A stretch of DNA of 64,000 nt, from positions 468,501-532,500 of the forward strand of contig NZ_CP054151.1 in assembly GCF_021310995.1 (NCBI RefSeq). Reading direction: 5' to 3'. Shown here piece after piece: positions 15,885 through 25,096 of the stretch (positions are counted from its first letter, which is position 1; every line of letters starts with the position of its first letter). The translations under genes and the position numbers were made by a program. The stretch comes from Agrobacterium vaccinii (GTDB lineage Bacteria > Pseudomonadota > Alphaproteobacteria > Rhizobiales > Rhizobiaceae). Below the pieces are notes generated by a model. It worked only from the letters and a program-made list of their open reading frames with translations. It was not told the origin of the DNA and searched no databases.

Positions 15885-17910
15885 TTTCCGTACTCGCGAC
15901 GTCCTTGGTGGCTTGGCGATATCCCATATGGGGATTCTCGTCGAGGGACTGCAACGCTGACGATGCCCATTCCTTCGATTGCCGTTCCAGCCAGTAGAGC
16001 GGGCCGCCCAGCTTGGCAGGGAACCCATAGCCATGAACCCAGACGAGATCGATATCCGATGGACGTGCTGCTATGCCCTCTTCCAAAACAAGCGCCGCTT
16101 CGTTGACGATGGCAGCAAGGGCGCGTTTCTGGATGTCGGCGTCTGTGAACTGATGCTGGGCAATTGCGCGCTCTTTGCGCCATACGCGTAGCATATCTCC
16201 ACCTTCCTGGCTTTCGACCCCACGACGCGCGCCTTCGGGATAGTCGTACCATCCCGCATTGGTCTTGCGACCGAGCCGCCCGTTTTCCACCAGCCGCTCA
16301 AGAAACGAAATCGTATCAGGCGGGTCGATACCTTCGGCGCGTCTGCGACTGCGGTTTGCTGCGGAAATATCGAGGCCGGAGAGATCGCCCACGGCAAACG
16401 GCCCCATGGCAAAGCCGAAGGCTTCCAGCGTCTGATCGACCTGCTGCGGTTCGGCACCCTGATCGACCATCACCTCGCATTGCAGGCGGTAGGCATTATA
16501 GATGCGGTTGCCGATAAAGCCTTCGCCGACGCCCGAGACCACCGATATCTTGCCGAGCTTGCGGCCCACGGCCAGCGCGGTTTTGAGAACCTCTGCTGAT
16601 GTCTTTTTGCCGCGCACGACCTCCAGCAATTTCATGCGATGCGCGGGCCTGAAGAAATGCAGGCCGACAACATTGGCCGGGTCGCGTGCTGCTTGCGCCA
16701 GAATATCGAGATCGAGATAGGAGGTGTTGGAGGCGATGATCGTATCGGGGGCGACTACGGAGTTCAGGGAAGCGATCAGCGCCTTCTTGATCTCCATATT
16801 CTCGAAAACAGCCTCGACCACCATATCGCAATCCTGGAATGTGGCGATATCGGCAGAGGTTGAAAAGCGGTTGGCGATCACCTCTTGAGCGGATGGTGTG
16901 GCCAGCATTGTCGCGAGACGGTCAGGCAGGGAGGCCAGGGCTTCGGCGTTCTGGTCCACAAGGCGAACCCTGTATCCGGCGGAGAGGAAGCAGGCTGCGA
17001 TGCCGGCCCCCATGGTGCCCGCGCCGACGATGCCGATGGTTTGCAGATTGCGCGCTACGACGTCTTTGGCATCACCCGTATCGCCAGCGCGCCGCTCGGC
17101 AAAGAACAGGTGGCGCAGGGCTGCGGATTCGTCGGTCATCCGCAGTCTCTGGAAAACGGCGCGCTCTTCCGTGAGCGCCGCATCGAAATCCAATGTGACA
17201 GCACGCCTGACGGCGGCGATGGCTTCCTCGACGCCGGGGTGACCACGGCGCTTGCGCTTCGCATTGGCGGCGGCCTTTTCCAGAGCGTCGGTGCTGAAGC
17301 TGGTGATGGGCATATCACGCACCCGCCGTTTTCCCGGTAGCGACCGGGCCAGTGCCGCAGCACCGACGCGCAAATCCGTCGCTATACGGTCGATCAGCCC
17401 TAGCATAAGCGCGTCCGATGCCTTGATGCGGCGGCAGGAGGTGATGATGTCGATGGCGGTGGCGGCGTCCGTCAGGCGCGGCAAACGCACCGTGCCGCCA
17501 GCACCGGGAATGATCCCGAATGTCACTTCCGGCAGGCCGACCACGGCATCTGCGGTGGCGATGCGGGCATCGCAGCCCAGCGCCAGCTCGAAACCACCGC
17601 CAAGGGCCGCGCCATGCAGCGCGGCAACGATGGGCTTTGGAAATTGCTCAAAGGCCGCGATGACAGCCGGAACCTGCGGGTCGGCGAGCGGGGCTGAAAA
17701 CTCCCGCAGATCCGATCCCGCCACAAAGGTTTTGCCCGCACCGATCAGAACGGCGGCGGTCACCGTATCGTCGGCTTCAAGGGTCGCCAGCGCCTCCAGA
17801 AGACCGCGACGCACCTCGATGGAGCCCGCATTGATCGGCGGATTGTCGATGACGATGAAGGCGATATCGCCATCGCGTTCGATACGAACGCGTGAAGTCT
17901 CTGTCTGCAT
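15874..17910 (-). CDS. Bifunctional enoyl-CoA hydratase / 3-hydroxyacyl-CoA dehydrogenase (FadB/FadJ-like)
   Basis: The product has 678 residues. An N-terminal crotonase domain (about 1-190) shows ALHGAALGGGFELALGCD and the catalytic-loop stretch GLPEVTFGIIPGAGGTVRLP. The NAD-binding 3-hydroxyacyl-CoA dehydrogenase domain (about 285-470) opens with IGIVGAGTMGAGIAACFLSA and includes NTSYLDLDIL and GLHFFRPAHRMKLLEVV. Two C-terminal dehydrogenase domains follow. It performs the hydration and second oxidation of beta-oxidation. It starts 15 bp after the aldehyde dehydrogenase gene, same strand. No thiolase gene is seen in the island. Confidence 0.93.
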   Translation of the reverse strand: MQTETSRVRIERDGDIAFIVIDNPPINAGSIEVRRGLLEALATLEADDTVTAAVLIGAGKTFVAGSDLREFSAPLADPQVPAVIAAFEQFPKPIVAALHGAALGGGFELALGCDARIATADAVVGLPEVTFGIIPGAGGTVRLPRLTDAATAIDIITSCRRIKASDALMLGLIDRIATDLRVGAAALARSLPGKRRVRDMPITSFSTDALEKAAANAKRKRRGHPGVEEAIAAVRRAVTLDFDAALTEERAVFQRLRMTDESAALRHLFFAERRAGDTGDAKDVVARNLQTIGIVGAGTMGAGIAACFLSAGYRVRLVDQNAEALASLPDRLATMLATPSAQEVIANRFSTSADIATFQDCDMVVEAVFENMEIKKALIASLNSVVAPDTIIASNTSYLDLDILAQAARDPANVVGLHFFRPAHRMKLLEVVRGKKTSAEVLKTALAVGRKLGKISVVSGVGEGFIGNRIYNAYRLQCEVMVDQGAEPQQVDQTLEAFGFAMGPFAVGDLSGLDISAANRSRRRAEGIDPPDTISFLERLVENGRLGRKTNAGWYDYPEGARRGVESQEGGDMLRVWRKERAIAQHQFTDADIQKRALAAIVNEAALVLEEGIAARPSDIDLVWVHGYGFPAKLGGPLYWLERQSKEWASSALQSLDENPHMGYRQATKDVASTENDR

Positions 17911-17925
17911 GATCTGGTCTGACCC

Positions 17926-19368
17926 TTATGCCTGGCTGACATATTTGACGGTCTGGAACGCTTCCAGTCCCTCGATGCCGCCTTCGCGGCCCTGTCCGCT
18001 ATCTTTGACGCCCCCGAACGGGGTTTCAGGCAGCGACGCCTGCCAATGATTGATGATGACGTTGCCGCTTTCGACGCGCTCCGCAACCTCGGAAATGATG
18101 CGGCTGTCATGGGTGAAAGCATAGGCAGCAAGCCCGAAGGGCAGCCGGTTCGCCAGCCGCATCGCATCCTCGATAGTTGCAAAGGGCTGCGTCACCGCCA
18201 GCGGCCCGAAGGGCTCCTCGTTCATCGCAAGGCTTGTGTCGTCGGCATGGACCAGCAATGTCGGCTCGAAGAAAAAGCCCTGATTGTTGATGCGGTGACC
18301 ACCGGCGGCGACCTTCGTGCCACGCGCATTTGCATCCTCGACAAACGCCTCGATGGCGGTGATGCGGCGCGCATGGGCCAGCGGGCCCATCTGCGTCGAT
18401 GCCACGCGCCCGTCTCCCACCTTTATCGCACGGGCGGCCTCGGCGAAGGCTTCGGCAAAACGGTCGTGCTTGCTTTCATGCACGAAAAAGCGTGTAGGCG
18501 AGGTGCAGATCTGCCCGGAATTGCGATATTTGGCTTTGGCGGCAGAGAGCGCCACCGCCTCGATATCCGCATCGGCAAAGATCAGCACGGGGGCGTGGCC
18601 GCCAAGCTCTGAAATCATCCGTTTCATGCCGAGAGCGGCCTGGGCGGCCAGCGATTTTCCCACCGCCGTCGAGCCGGTAAAGGTCACGCCCTTGATGACG
18701 GGTGAGGCGATTAGTTGTTTCGATATCTCCGCCGGATTGCCGGTGACGACGCTGAGCGCGCCTGCGGGCAGACCGGCTTCTTCCAGAATTGCGGCGAGCG
18801 CAAAGGTGCAGGCGGGCGTTTCTTCCGCAGGCTTCATCACCACCGTGCAACCGGCGGCAAGCGCGCCGCTGATCTTGCGCGACGGGGTGATCAGAGGCGC
18901 ATTCCATGGTGCAAAGGCCGCGATGGGACCGAGCGGCTCCTTCAGTACCATCTGGCGGATGCCTGGCTGGCGCGACGGGATGACCCGGCCATAGGCGCGG
19001 CGGGCTTCCTCGGCATCCCAGGTGAAAATGCCTGCGGCAGTCTCGACCTCGACTTTCGCCTCGGCCAGCGGCTTGCCAAGCTCTGTGCTGATCAGCCATG
19101 CCATGGCATCGGCGCGTTCGCGCAGCAGGCTTGCGGCTTTGAGCAGAATGGCGGCCCGGTCATGGGGCGATGTGGCGCGCCATGATTGAAATGCCCGGCC
19201 CGCAGCCTCGATTGCTTCCTCCACCTGGGGGGGCGTGGCATGGGGCATTTGCCCCAGAACCTCGCCGGTGGCGGGGTCGAGCACGTCAGTGCTGACATCA
19301 GGGCGATCATCGACCCAACGCCCGGCAATGAACAATCTCAAGGCGGGATAGCTCCTGTCCGCATCCAT
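17926..19368 (-). CDS. NAD(P)-dependent aldehyde dehydrogenase
   Basis: A 480-residue ALDH-superfamily enzyme starting MDADRSYPALRLFIAGRWVD. The nucleotide-binding loop FTGSTAVGKSLAAQ, the catalytic Glu in ISELGGHAPV and the nucleophile Cys in NSGQICTSPTRFFV are all present. It resembles the succinate-semialdehyde dehydrogenase-like branch. The ATG at 19368 with AGGAG upstream was chosen over a GTG at 19386. Within the catabolic operon it would oxidise an aldehyde to the acid activated by the CoA ligase; the zinc alcohol dehydrogenase at 29965-31035 could provide that aldehyde. Confidence 0.92.
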   Translation of the reverse strand: MDADRSYPALRLFIAGRWVDDRPDVSTDVLDPATGEVLGQMPHATPPQVEEAIEAAGRAFQSWRATSPHDRAAILLKAASLLRERADAMAWLISTELGKPLAEAKVEVETAAGIFTWDAEEARRAYGRVIPSRQPGIRQMVLKEPLGPIAAFAPWNAPLITPSRKISGALAAGCTVVMKPAEETPACTFALAAILEEAGLPAGALSVVTGNPAEISKQLIASPVIKGVTFTGSTAVGKSLAAQAALGMKRMISELGGHAPVLIFADADIEAVALSAAKAKYRNSGQICTSPTRFFVHESKHDRFAEAFAEAARAIKVGDGRVASTQMGPLAHARRITAIEAFVEDANARGTKVAAGGHRINNQGFFFEPTLLVHADDTSLAMNEEPFGPLAVTQPFATIEDAMRLANRLPFGLAAYAFTHDSRIISEVAERVESGNVIINHWQASLPETPFGGVKDSGQGREGGIEGLEAFQTVKYVSQA

Positions 19369-19382
19369 GGCGCGGTCTCCTC

Positions 19383-20246
19383 TCACGCTTTGCCCGCGCC
19401 TGTTGACCGGATCTTCTCCAGCACCGGGCCGAGATAGGTCATGAAGCCCTGGTGGTCCTCGCTCATCGGAAAATGGCCAAGACCTTTCATGATTACCGCT
19501 TCGGCGCCCTTGATACTGTCCACCAGCGCCAGCGTATCTTCGGGCGTGCAGGAATAGTCATATTCGCCGGTCAGCAGATAGAGCGGGCATTTGCCGGTGT
19601 CGATGCGCGCCACATCGCCGCGCATGTCGCCATCCTGCTTGTAGAAGAACAGATCGCCCTTGAAGATGCCGGGACCGCCCTGCATGTAATGCCACAGGGT
19701 TTCCCAGCGGTCGCCATCGGTTGCAAGCGGTCCGATGAGGCCTGAAACGATGGCCGCGCAGACTTCGCCGCCATGCACATCGGGGCGGTGCGTCCAGGAA
19801 ATATCGTAATAGGGGTTCACATGCGCGCCCGATTGAAGGCCGATGGCCGCGCGGAACAGTTCGGGGTGGCGGAGCGAAAGGTGCAGCACGGCGCGACCGC
19901 CGATGGAGCAGCCCATGACCACCGGCTTGTCCAGCTCAAGTGCTGTCATGATCGAGAGGATGATATCGACATAGCCTGCGGATGTCAGGCGATACTCTTC
20001 CTCATGCCAGCCGGTAGGCGGCGATGATTTGCCGTGCCATGGCATATCGAAGACGACGACGCGGAAGTTTTCCAGCACCTTTTCGTCGTTGAGAAGATTG
20101 CGATACTGGCGGCCATCGGAGCCTGCGGTGTGAAGGCACAGAAGCGGAATGCCCTGACCGGCTTCTTCCACATAGATCCTGTGGCTGCGACCGGCGATAT
20201 CGAGCTTGAGATAGCGTCCGACAATGGGTTCGAAGCTGGCGGTCAC
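19383..20246 (-). CDS. Alpha/beta-hydrolase
   Basis: The product has 287 residues and an alpha/beta-hydrolase fold. The oxyanion region is LLCLHTAGSDG, the nucleophile elbow is MGCSIGG (Ser about 119), and the C-terminal catalytic His is in MKGLGHFPMSEDH. No signal peptide. Similar enzymes hydrolyse esters, lactones or C-C bonds in ring-cleavage pathways. It overlaps the SCP2-like gene by four bases (20243-20246) and sits in the catabolic operon, so its substrate is probably an intermediate of that pathway. Confidence 0.88.
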   Translation of the reverse strand: MTASFEPIVGRYLKLDIAGRSHRIYVEEAGQGIPLLCLHTAGSDGRQYRNLLNDEKVLENFRVVVFDMPWHGKSSPPTGWHEEEYRLTSAGYVDIILSIMTALELDKPVVMGCSIGGRAVLHLSLRHPELFRAAIGLQSGAHVNPYYDISWTHRPDVHGGEVCAAIVSGLIGPLATDGDRWETLWHYMQGGPGIFKGDLFFYKQDGDMRGDVARIDTGKCPLYLLTGEYDYSCTPEDTLALVDSIKGAEAVIMKGLGHFPMSEDHQGFMTYLGPVLEKIRSTGAGKA

Positions 20247-20608
20247 GTGTTCACCTCCTCGCGAACGGCAGAAAAAATCTCTTTGAAATATCGCAGATTG
20301 GCCATGAAGGGATGCAGATTACCCTCGATCTTCAGATGGCGTGATTTCAGCAGCGCGAAGAGATCGTGATAGCCCGGTGCGGGCACCGCCTCGAAAAACC
20401 GCGCCCAGGAATCGGACGCAGCGCGCAGCGCAAAGGTCCAGCTCGGCATGACGAATGGACCTTTTTGAACCGAGGCGACACGACCCTTGTCGATATCGAT
20501 CAGAAAGGCATGTTCGCCGATCTCGACCAGAAAACGCAGGCTGACATATTGCCCGCGTCTGACCAGACCTTCTCTATGATTGATGATATCAGGAAGCGCT
20601 TCAAGCAT
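20243..20608 (-). CDS. Small SCP2-like (sterol carrier/lipid-binding) protein
   Basis: A 121-residue protein, MLEALPDIINHREGLVRRGQ. The pattern of strands (YVSLRFLVEIGEHAFLIDID, then KGRVASVQKGPF), a W-containing helix and HLKIEGNLHPFMANL fits the SCP2 sterol-transfer-like fold, though I cannot confirm membership without a profile search. Such proteins bind acyl-CoA or hydrophobic ligands. Its start is 24 bp after the acyl-CoA ligase gene, and its stop overlaps the hydrolase start. Confidence 0.6.
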   Translation of the reverse strand: MLEALPDIINHREGLVRRGQYVSLRFLVEIGEHAFLIDIDKGRVASVQKGPFVMPSWTFALRAASDSWARFFEAVPAPGYHDLFALLKSRHLKIEGNLHPFMANLRYFKEIFSAVREEVNT

Positions 20609-20632
20609 GTTTCCTCCTCCCTTATTGTCTTC

Positions 20633-22711
20633 TTAAATATCCGATGCCTGCATCAGCGCATCCACGGCCACCACGCCCTGTCCCTCGGGAAGCACCAGGA
20701 ACGGATTGACCTCGGCCTCCTGTATCGCCAGATCCGGACGCACAGCAAGCGAGGACAGGGCGACGATGGAGGCGGCCAGCGCCTCCAGATCGCCGCGCGG
20801 CTTGCCTCTGAACCCCCTGAGGGCTGCGAAGGCCTTGACCTCATCGATCATCTCGCGAGCCGTTTCGATTGTCACAGGCGCGAGCCTGACGGCGCGGTCC
20901 TGATAGATTTCCGTCATCACGCCGCCTGCGGCCACCATGATGATCGGCCCTACCTCTTGATCGATACGATAACCCACCAGCGCCTCGCCAACGCCCTTGA
21001 CCATGGCCTGTACGAGAATATCGGCACCCTGGGCTTCCGGCACATGGGCGCTGACATTTTTGCCGATATCCAGGGCTGCCTTTTCAAGGCCGGAACGGTC
21101 GGAAATGCCCAGAACCACGCCGCCGACATCCGTCTTGTGCAGAACATGCGATGACAGCACCTTGGCAACCACCGGATAGGCAAAAGGCAATTCACCGGAG
21201 AGCTTGCCTTGCGGCAGCACATGAATGGGTGCGTGTTGGACACCAAGGGCTTCGAGAACGCCATAGGCCTCGCGCTCATCAAGGTTACGCCCTGTGTCGG
21301 AACGGCTGACTTTCGGGGCTGCGCCACCATCCGGGCGCCTGCGCCGGAATGCCGCCGCCACGACATCGGCGCAGGCTTCGGGCGACCGGAAAACCGGTAT
21401 GCCCTTCTCGGACAGAAGCCCCAATGCCTCAGGAGCATCGGGAACGAGGAAGACGGCGAGCGGCACGTCCTTGCCGGCGACGTCAAAAATCGGTTTTACC
21501 GCGAGATCGGGGTGGTTGCGGGCCGATGAGCCGACGACGGCAATCACCAGATCGAACTGCTTCGAATCCACCATGGTCGAAAGGGCGGCTTTCATGACCT
21601 CCGGCTTGACGCCAGCAAGGGTCAGGTCAACGATACGACCGCGTTCCACCTCGACACCTGATGCTTTGAATGTATCAAAGGTCGAGGCCACGGGCTCCTC
21701 GACCGTGATGCCACGGACACCGAGCTGATCGACAACCATGGCCGCACCGCCGCCCGTGGTGGTCACCACGCCGACCTTTGCGGTATAGCCATGCGTCTGC
21801 GTTTTCGTTCGTGACAAGAGTGGCAATGCGCCGAGAAGGCCTTCGAGCGTATCGACGCGGGCAATGCCGCAATCGCGCAGGAAGGCATCGGCCACGGCAT
21901 CTTCACCGGCCAGAGCGCCGGTATGCGATAGCGCCAGTTCGGCGGCCTGCTGCGAGCGTCCGAGTTTCAGCGCGACGATGGGTTTGTCATGGCGATGCGC
22001 CAGTTCCGCAAAGCGTCTGAGATGATCGGCATTGCGCAGGCTTTCGAGGAACAGCAGGTATCCGCCGACCGTGGGGTCCTCAAGTACGGCCTCGCAAAGC
22101 TCGCCCAGCGACAGATCGATCTCGTTGCCGACGGAGACCAGACCGGCAAAGCCGATGCCCAGCGATTTGCCGCGCGACAGGAGAGCACCGATCATGCTGC
22201 CGCTATGGGAGGCGACGAAGATATTGCCCCTCGGCAAGCCTTCTTCGGCAAAGGCGGCGTTTGCCGTCATCACCGTCTTGCGGTGAACATTGACCATGCC
22301 GAGGCTGGATGGGCCGATAAGACGCAACCCCGATTGTTTCGCAGCCGCCAGCATGCGCTCGGTGCGCTCCTGCCCGGCACTGCCGCCCTCGGAAAAGCCG
22401 TTGGCGAGAACGGTTGCCACCTTTACGCCCTTTGCCGCGCATTCGGCCACCGCATCCACGGCAGCATCCGCACCCGTCAGAATGAAGGCGTGATCGACCA
22501 CCTCGGGAAGATCGTCGAGGGAGGCCCAGGCCTTCTCGCCGAGAACCGAGGTTCTGCGGGGGTTGATTGGATAAAGATTGCCCGCAAAACCCGCGCGCCT
22601 GAGATAGGAGAGCGGGCGTCCCGCCGTTTTCGTGGCATCATCGGAGGCCCCGATGATTGCGATGCTGCGGGGTGCGAAAAAGGCGGAATGGAACGCGCTG
22701 TCAACAGGCAT
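20633..22711 (-). CDS. NDP-forming acyl-CoA ligase (acetate-CoA ligase family)
   Basis: The product has 692 residues. A CoA-binding domain (SIAIIGASDDATKTAGRPLS), succinyl-CoA-ligase-like domains with the phospho-His region (VASHSGSMIGALLSRGKSLG) and an ATP-grasp domain (YPVVAKVLSSHVLHKTDVGG) follow in the fused order seen in acetate-CoA ligase (ADP-forming) and in Sphingobium feruloyl-CoA synthetase. The start at 22711 is 13 bp after the stop of the acyl-CoA dehydrogenase gene; the longer frame would overlap that gene. It activates a carboxylic acid, probably an aromatic or branched one, as the entry step of the operon's pathway. Confidence 0.9.
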   Translation of the reverse strand: MPVDSAFHSAFFAPRSIAIIGASDDATKTAGRPLSYLRRAGFAGNLYPINPRRTSVLGEKAWASLDDLPEVVDHAFILTGADAAVDAVAECAAKGVKVATVLANGFSEGGSAGQERTERMLAAAKQSGLRLIGPSSLGMVNVHRKTVMTANAAFAEEGLPRGNIFVASHSGSMIGALLSRGKSLGIGFAGLVSVGNEIDLSLGELCEAVLEDPTVGGYLLFLESLRNADHLRRFAELAHRHDKPIVALKLGRSQQAAELALSHTGALAGEDAVADAFLRDCGIARVDTLEGLLGALPLLSRTKTQTHGYTAKVGVVTTTGGGAAMVVDQLGVRGITVEEPVASTFDTFKASGVEVERGRIVDLTLAGVKPEVMKAALSTMVDSKQFDLVIAVVGSSARNHPDLAVKPIFDVAGKDVPLAVFLVPDAPEALGLLSEKGIPVFRSPEACADVVAAAFRRRRPDGGAAPKVSRSDTGRNLDEREAYGVLEALGVQHAPIHVLPQGKLSGELPFAYPVVAKVLSSHVLHKTDVGGVVLGISDRSGLEKAALDIGKNVSAHVPEAQGADILVQAMVKGVGEALVGYRIDQEVGPIIMVAAGGVMTEIYQDRAVRLAPVTIETAREMIDEVKAFAALRGFRGKPRGDLEALAASIVALSSLAVRPDLAIQEAEVNPFLVLPEGQGVVAVDALMQASDI

Positions 22712-22724
22712 TACGGGTCGACCT

Positions 22725-23894
22725 TCATTCTGCGGCGTTCGGAACACGCGGGGCGCGCTGTTCGAAACGGCGATCAAATACATGTTCCGCAATGCGGTTC
22801 TTGAGAACTTCGATGGAGCCACCGGCAATCATCCAGCCCCGCGTTCTGCGCATGCAATATTCCGCCAGCGCCTCGGTGCTGTAGCCAAGCCCACCCATGA
22901 TCTGGATCGCCTCGTTGGCAGCATCGAAACCGGCCTGGTTGCAGGCAAGCTTTGCAAGAGCCGTATCGGCAGCACTCGGTAATTCTCCCTCGCCGACCGA
23001 TGCGCTACGATAGAGCAGAAGCTGCGCAGATTCGAGCTTCAGCAGCAAGTCGGCAAATTTCCACTGCAAGCCCTGGAATTCGCAGAGCGGACGACCGAAT
23101 TGCTTGCGCACCAGCGCATGTTCGCGAGCGAGGTTAAAGGCATAGCGCCCCAGAGCCAGCGAACGGGCAGCATTGCCCAGGCGCTCGACGTTGAAACCGG
23201 AGATCTGCTTCTTGAAACCGCCGGGGCCGAGCAGGATATTGGCTGCCGGAATACGGCAATTGTCGAAATGCAGTTCAGACCATTCTTCGCCGCTCATGAA
23301 AGCCGATGGCTTGCTGACGGTAAAGCCCGGAGCGTTGCGTTCGACCAGAACCGAACCGATGCCTCCGGCACCGGGGCCAAAGCGCACATAGATGAGGTAG
23401 AGAGACGCATCCGGGCTGTGGGTCGAAAACACCTTGGAGCCGTTGACGATAACCTCATCGCCTTCGATACGCGCCGACGTCTTGAGTTCGGTGACCGCAG
23501 AACCGGCATCGGGTTCGGACATGCCAAGGCTGATGACTTTTCGTCCACCGATGAGGTCGGCCAGAAAACGCTCTTTCTGATCGGCACTGGCATATTCGAC
23601 GAATGTTCTGATGGGGCCGAAATTACCTGCCTGCACCACATCGGCGCTGCGAGGGCACACGGCTGCGACCTGCTCAATGGCGATGATCGCATCGAGCAAC
23701 GTACCGCCCTGCCCGCCGTCTTCTTCAGAAAACGCGATGCCCAGAAGTCCTTGCTCAGCCATCAACTTCGCGACATCGAAGGGGAAACCCGGTGTATGTG
23801 CGCGTTCGAGGGCACCCGCTGCCAGATGCTGTTCGGCAAAACGGCGAACCGAATCCGCAAACATTTTTTGCTCTTCGCTCAGGGCAAAATCCAT
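22725..23894 (-). CDS. Acyl-CoA dehydrogenase
   Basis: A 389-residue FAD enzyme, MDFALSEEQKMFADSVRRFA. FAD/substrate motifs include ISLGMSEPDAGSAVTELKTS and IQIMGGLGYSTEALAEY. The place where the catalytic Glu usually sits (Y/G-E-G-T-S-E) reads IAGGSIEVLKN, so the base may lie elsewhere, as in some long-chain or CaiA-like members. It is the first gene of the seven-gene catabolic operon and divergent from a LysR regulator across 228 bp. It would form the 2,3-double bond of the CoA-activated substrate. Confidence 0.9.
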   Translation of the reverse strand: MDFALSEEQKMFADSVRRFAEQHLAAGALERAHTPGFPFDVAKLMAEQGLLGIAFSEEDGGQGGTLLDAIIAIEQVAAVCPRSADVVQAGNFGPIRTFVEYASADQKERFLADLIGGRKVISLGMSEPDAGSAVTELKTSARIEGDEVIVNGSKVFSTHSPDASLYLIYVRFGPGAGGIGSVLVERNAPGFTVSKPSAFMSGEEWSELHFDNCRIPAANILLGPGGFKKQISGFNVERLGNAARSLALGRYAFNLAREHALVRKQFGRPLCEFQGLQWKFADLLLKLESAQLLLYRSASVGEGELPSAADTALAKLACNQAGFDAANEAIQIMGGLGYSTEALAEYCMRRTRGWMIAGGSIEVLKNRIAEHVFDRRFEQRAPRVPNAAE

Positions 23895-24122
23895 GATCAA
23901 TGCTCTCTCTTTAGACCGACATTGGCACCCTCTCGTGCCGCTGTCAGGATTTGGCCGAAAACCTCAAGCCTTCGCAACGTACTAGGCATCGGGACGCCAT
24001 GAGTTTTCCGCTCAACAGAACCGCATGCCGGTGCTTAACAACGGATCGATTGCTCGATATGACTCCTCGCAACGCTTGTATGGCTGCCTTGTGGCGCAGG
24101 CGTTTTTGCATGGAGGAAGCAA

Positions 24123-25019
24123 ATGGCAGTGACCGGGATGCCCCCGTTGAACCCGCTTTACGTTTTCGAGGTTGCGGCCCGGCATGGCGGCTTTGGCAAG
24201 GCGGCACAGGAACTCAACGTCACCCAATCCGCCGTCAGCCGCCAGATTTCGGTGCTGGAAAGCTATCTGGGTGTCAGGCTGTTTCACCGCGAACGCACCG
24301 GCTCGAAACTCACCGAAGCGGGAGAAGAATTTGCAGCCGAGATCGCGGAGCCCTTCGCAAAACTCGCAGCAGCATCTCACCGCCTTGTCGAGCGCAAGCC
24401 GAATTCGCCGCTGAAACTGCGCGCCTACGCGACATTCGCCAGCCGCTGGCTCATTCCGCGCCTGTCGAATTTCCACAAACGCTATCCGAAAATACAGATC
24501 ACCGTCAGCAATACGGTCAAGCCCGTCGATTTTTCACGCGAGACGGTGGAAATCGCCATTCAGGTGGGCAACGGCAACTGGCCGGGCATGAACGCCATTC
24601 ACCTGTTTGACGATGTGATTCAGCCCGTAGCAAGTCCTGCGCTTTTGAAGCGCACACCATTGAATACCCCTGCCGATTTGCTGAAACATGCGCGGCTTCA
24701 TTCCTATTACCGCAGGCGTGATTGGGCAGACTGGTTTGCCGCTGCCGGTGTCGATTTGCCGGATGATCGCGGCACGGTTTTCGAATCCTCGAACCTAACC
24801 TATCAGGCGGCCATCGAGGGCCTCGGCGTGGCGATTGGGCAGAAGGCGCTTCTGGGCGAGGAGTTGGCATCCGGCAAACTGGTGGCGCTGTTCGACAGCG
24901 TCAAGCGGCCGCTGGCCTATTATCTGGTGTGGCCGATGGATCGCCCCGAATCCAGAAAGCTGCAATCCTTCCGCGACTGGCTTCTGGAAGAAACGAAAAA
25001 CGACCCGGCACTTCGTTAG
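24123..25019 (+). CDS. LysR-family regulator (GcvA-like)
   Basis: The product has 298 residues. An N-terminal winged HTH (ELNVTQSAVSRQISVLESYL, about residues 30-50) is followed by the PBP2-like effector domain. The opening MAVTGMPPLNPLYVFEVAAR resembles GcvA-type LysR proteins. Ribosome site GGAGG lies eight bases before ATG. Its divergent placement relative to the acyl-CoA dehydrogenase operon marks it as the likely regulator of that operon; I could not pick out a convincing T-N11-A box in the 228-bp gap. Confidence 0.93.
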   Translation: MAVTGMPPLNPLYVFEVAARHGGFGKAAQELNVTQSAVSRQISVLESYLGVRLFHRERTGSKLTEAGEEFAAEIAEPFAKLAAASHRLVERKPNSPLKLRAYATFASRWLIPRLSNFHKRYPKIQITVSNTVKPVDFSRETVEIAIQVGNGNWPGMNAIHLFDDVIQPVASPALLKRTPLNTPADLLKHARLHSYYRRRDWADWFAAAGVDLPDDRGTVFESSNLTYQAAIEGLGVAIGQKALLGEELASGKLVALFDSVKRPLAYYLVWPMDRPESRKLQSFRDWLLEETKNDPALR

Positions 25020-25066
25020 CGTTTGTCAGGGAAAAGTGGAAACCGGTTTTCCCGAAAAGACAAACG
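25020..25066. repeat. Rhizobial intergenic palindrome / bidirectional terminator
   Basis: An outer 8-bp stem CGTTTGTC (25020-25027) pairs with GACAAACG (25059-25066), and an inner GGGAAAA (25029-25035) pairs with TTTTCCC (25047-25053). The centre contains GTGGAAACCGG. From memory this centre is a common intergenic palindromic repeat in Rhizobiaceae genomes. It separates the convergent LysR and binding-protein genes. Confidence 0.65.
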
Positions 25067-25096
25067 ACAAAAAAGAAGCGCCGGGTCCGTGGCTTA

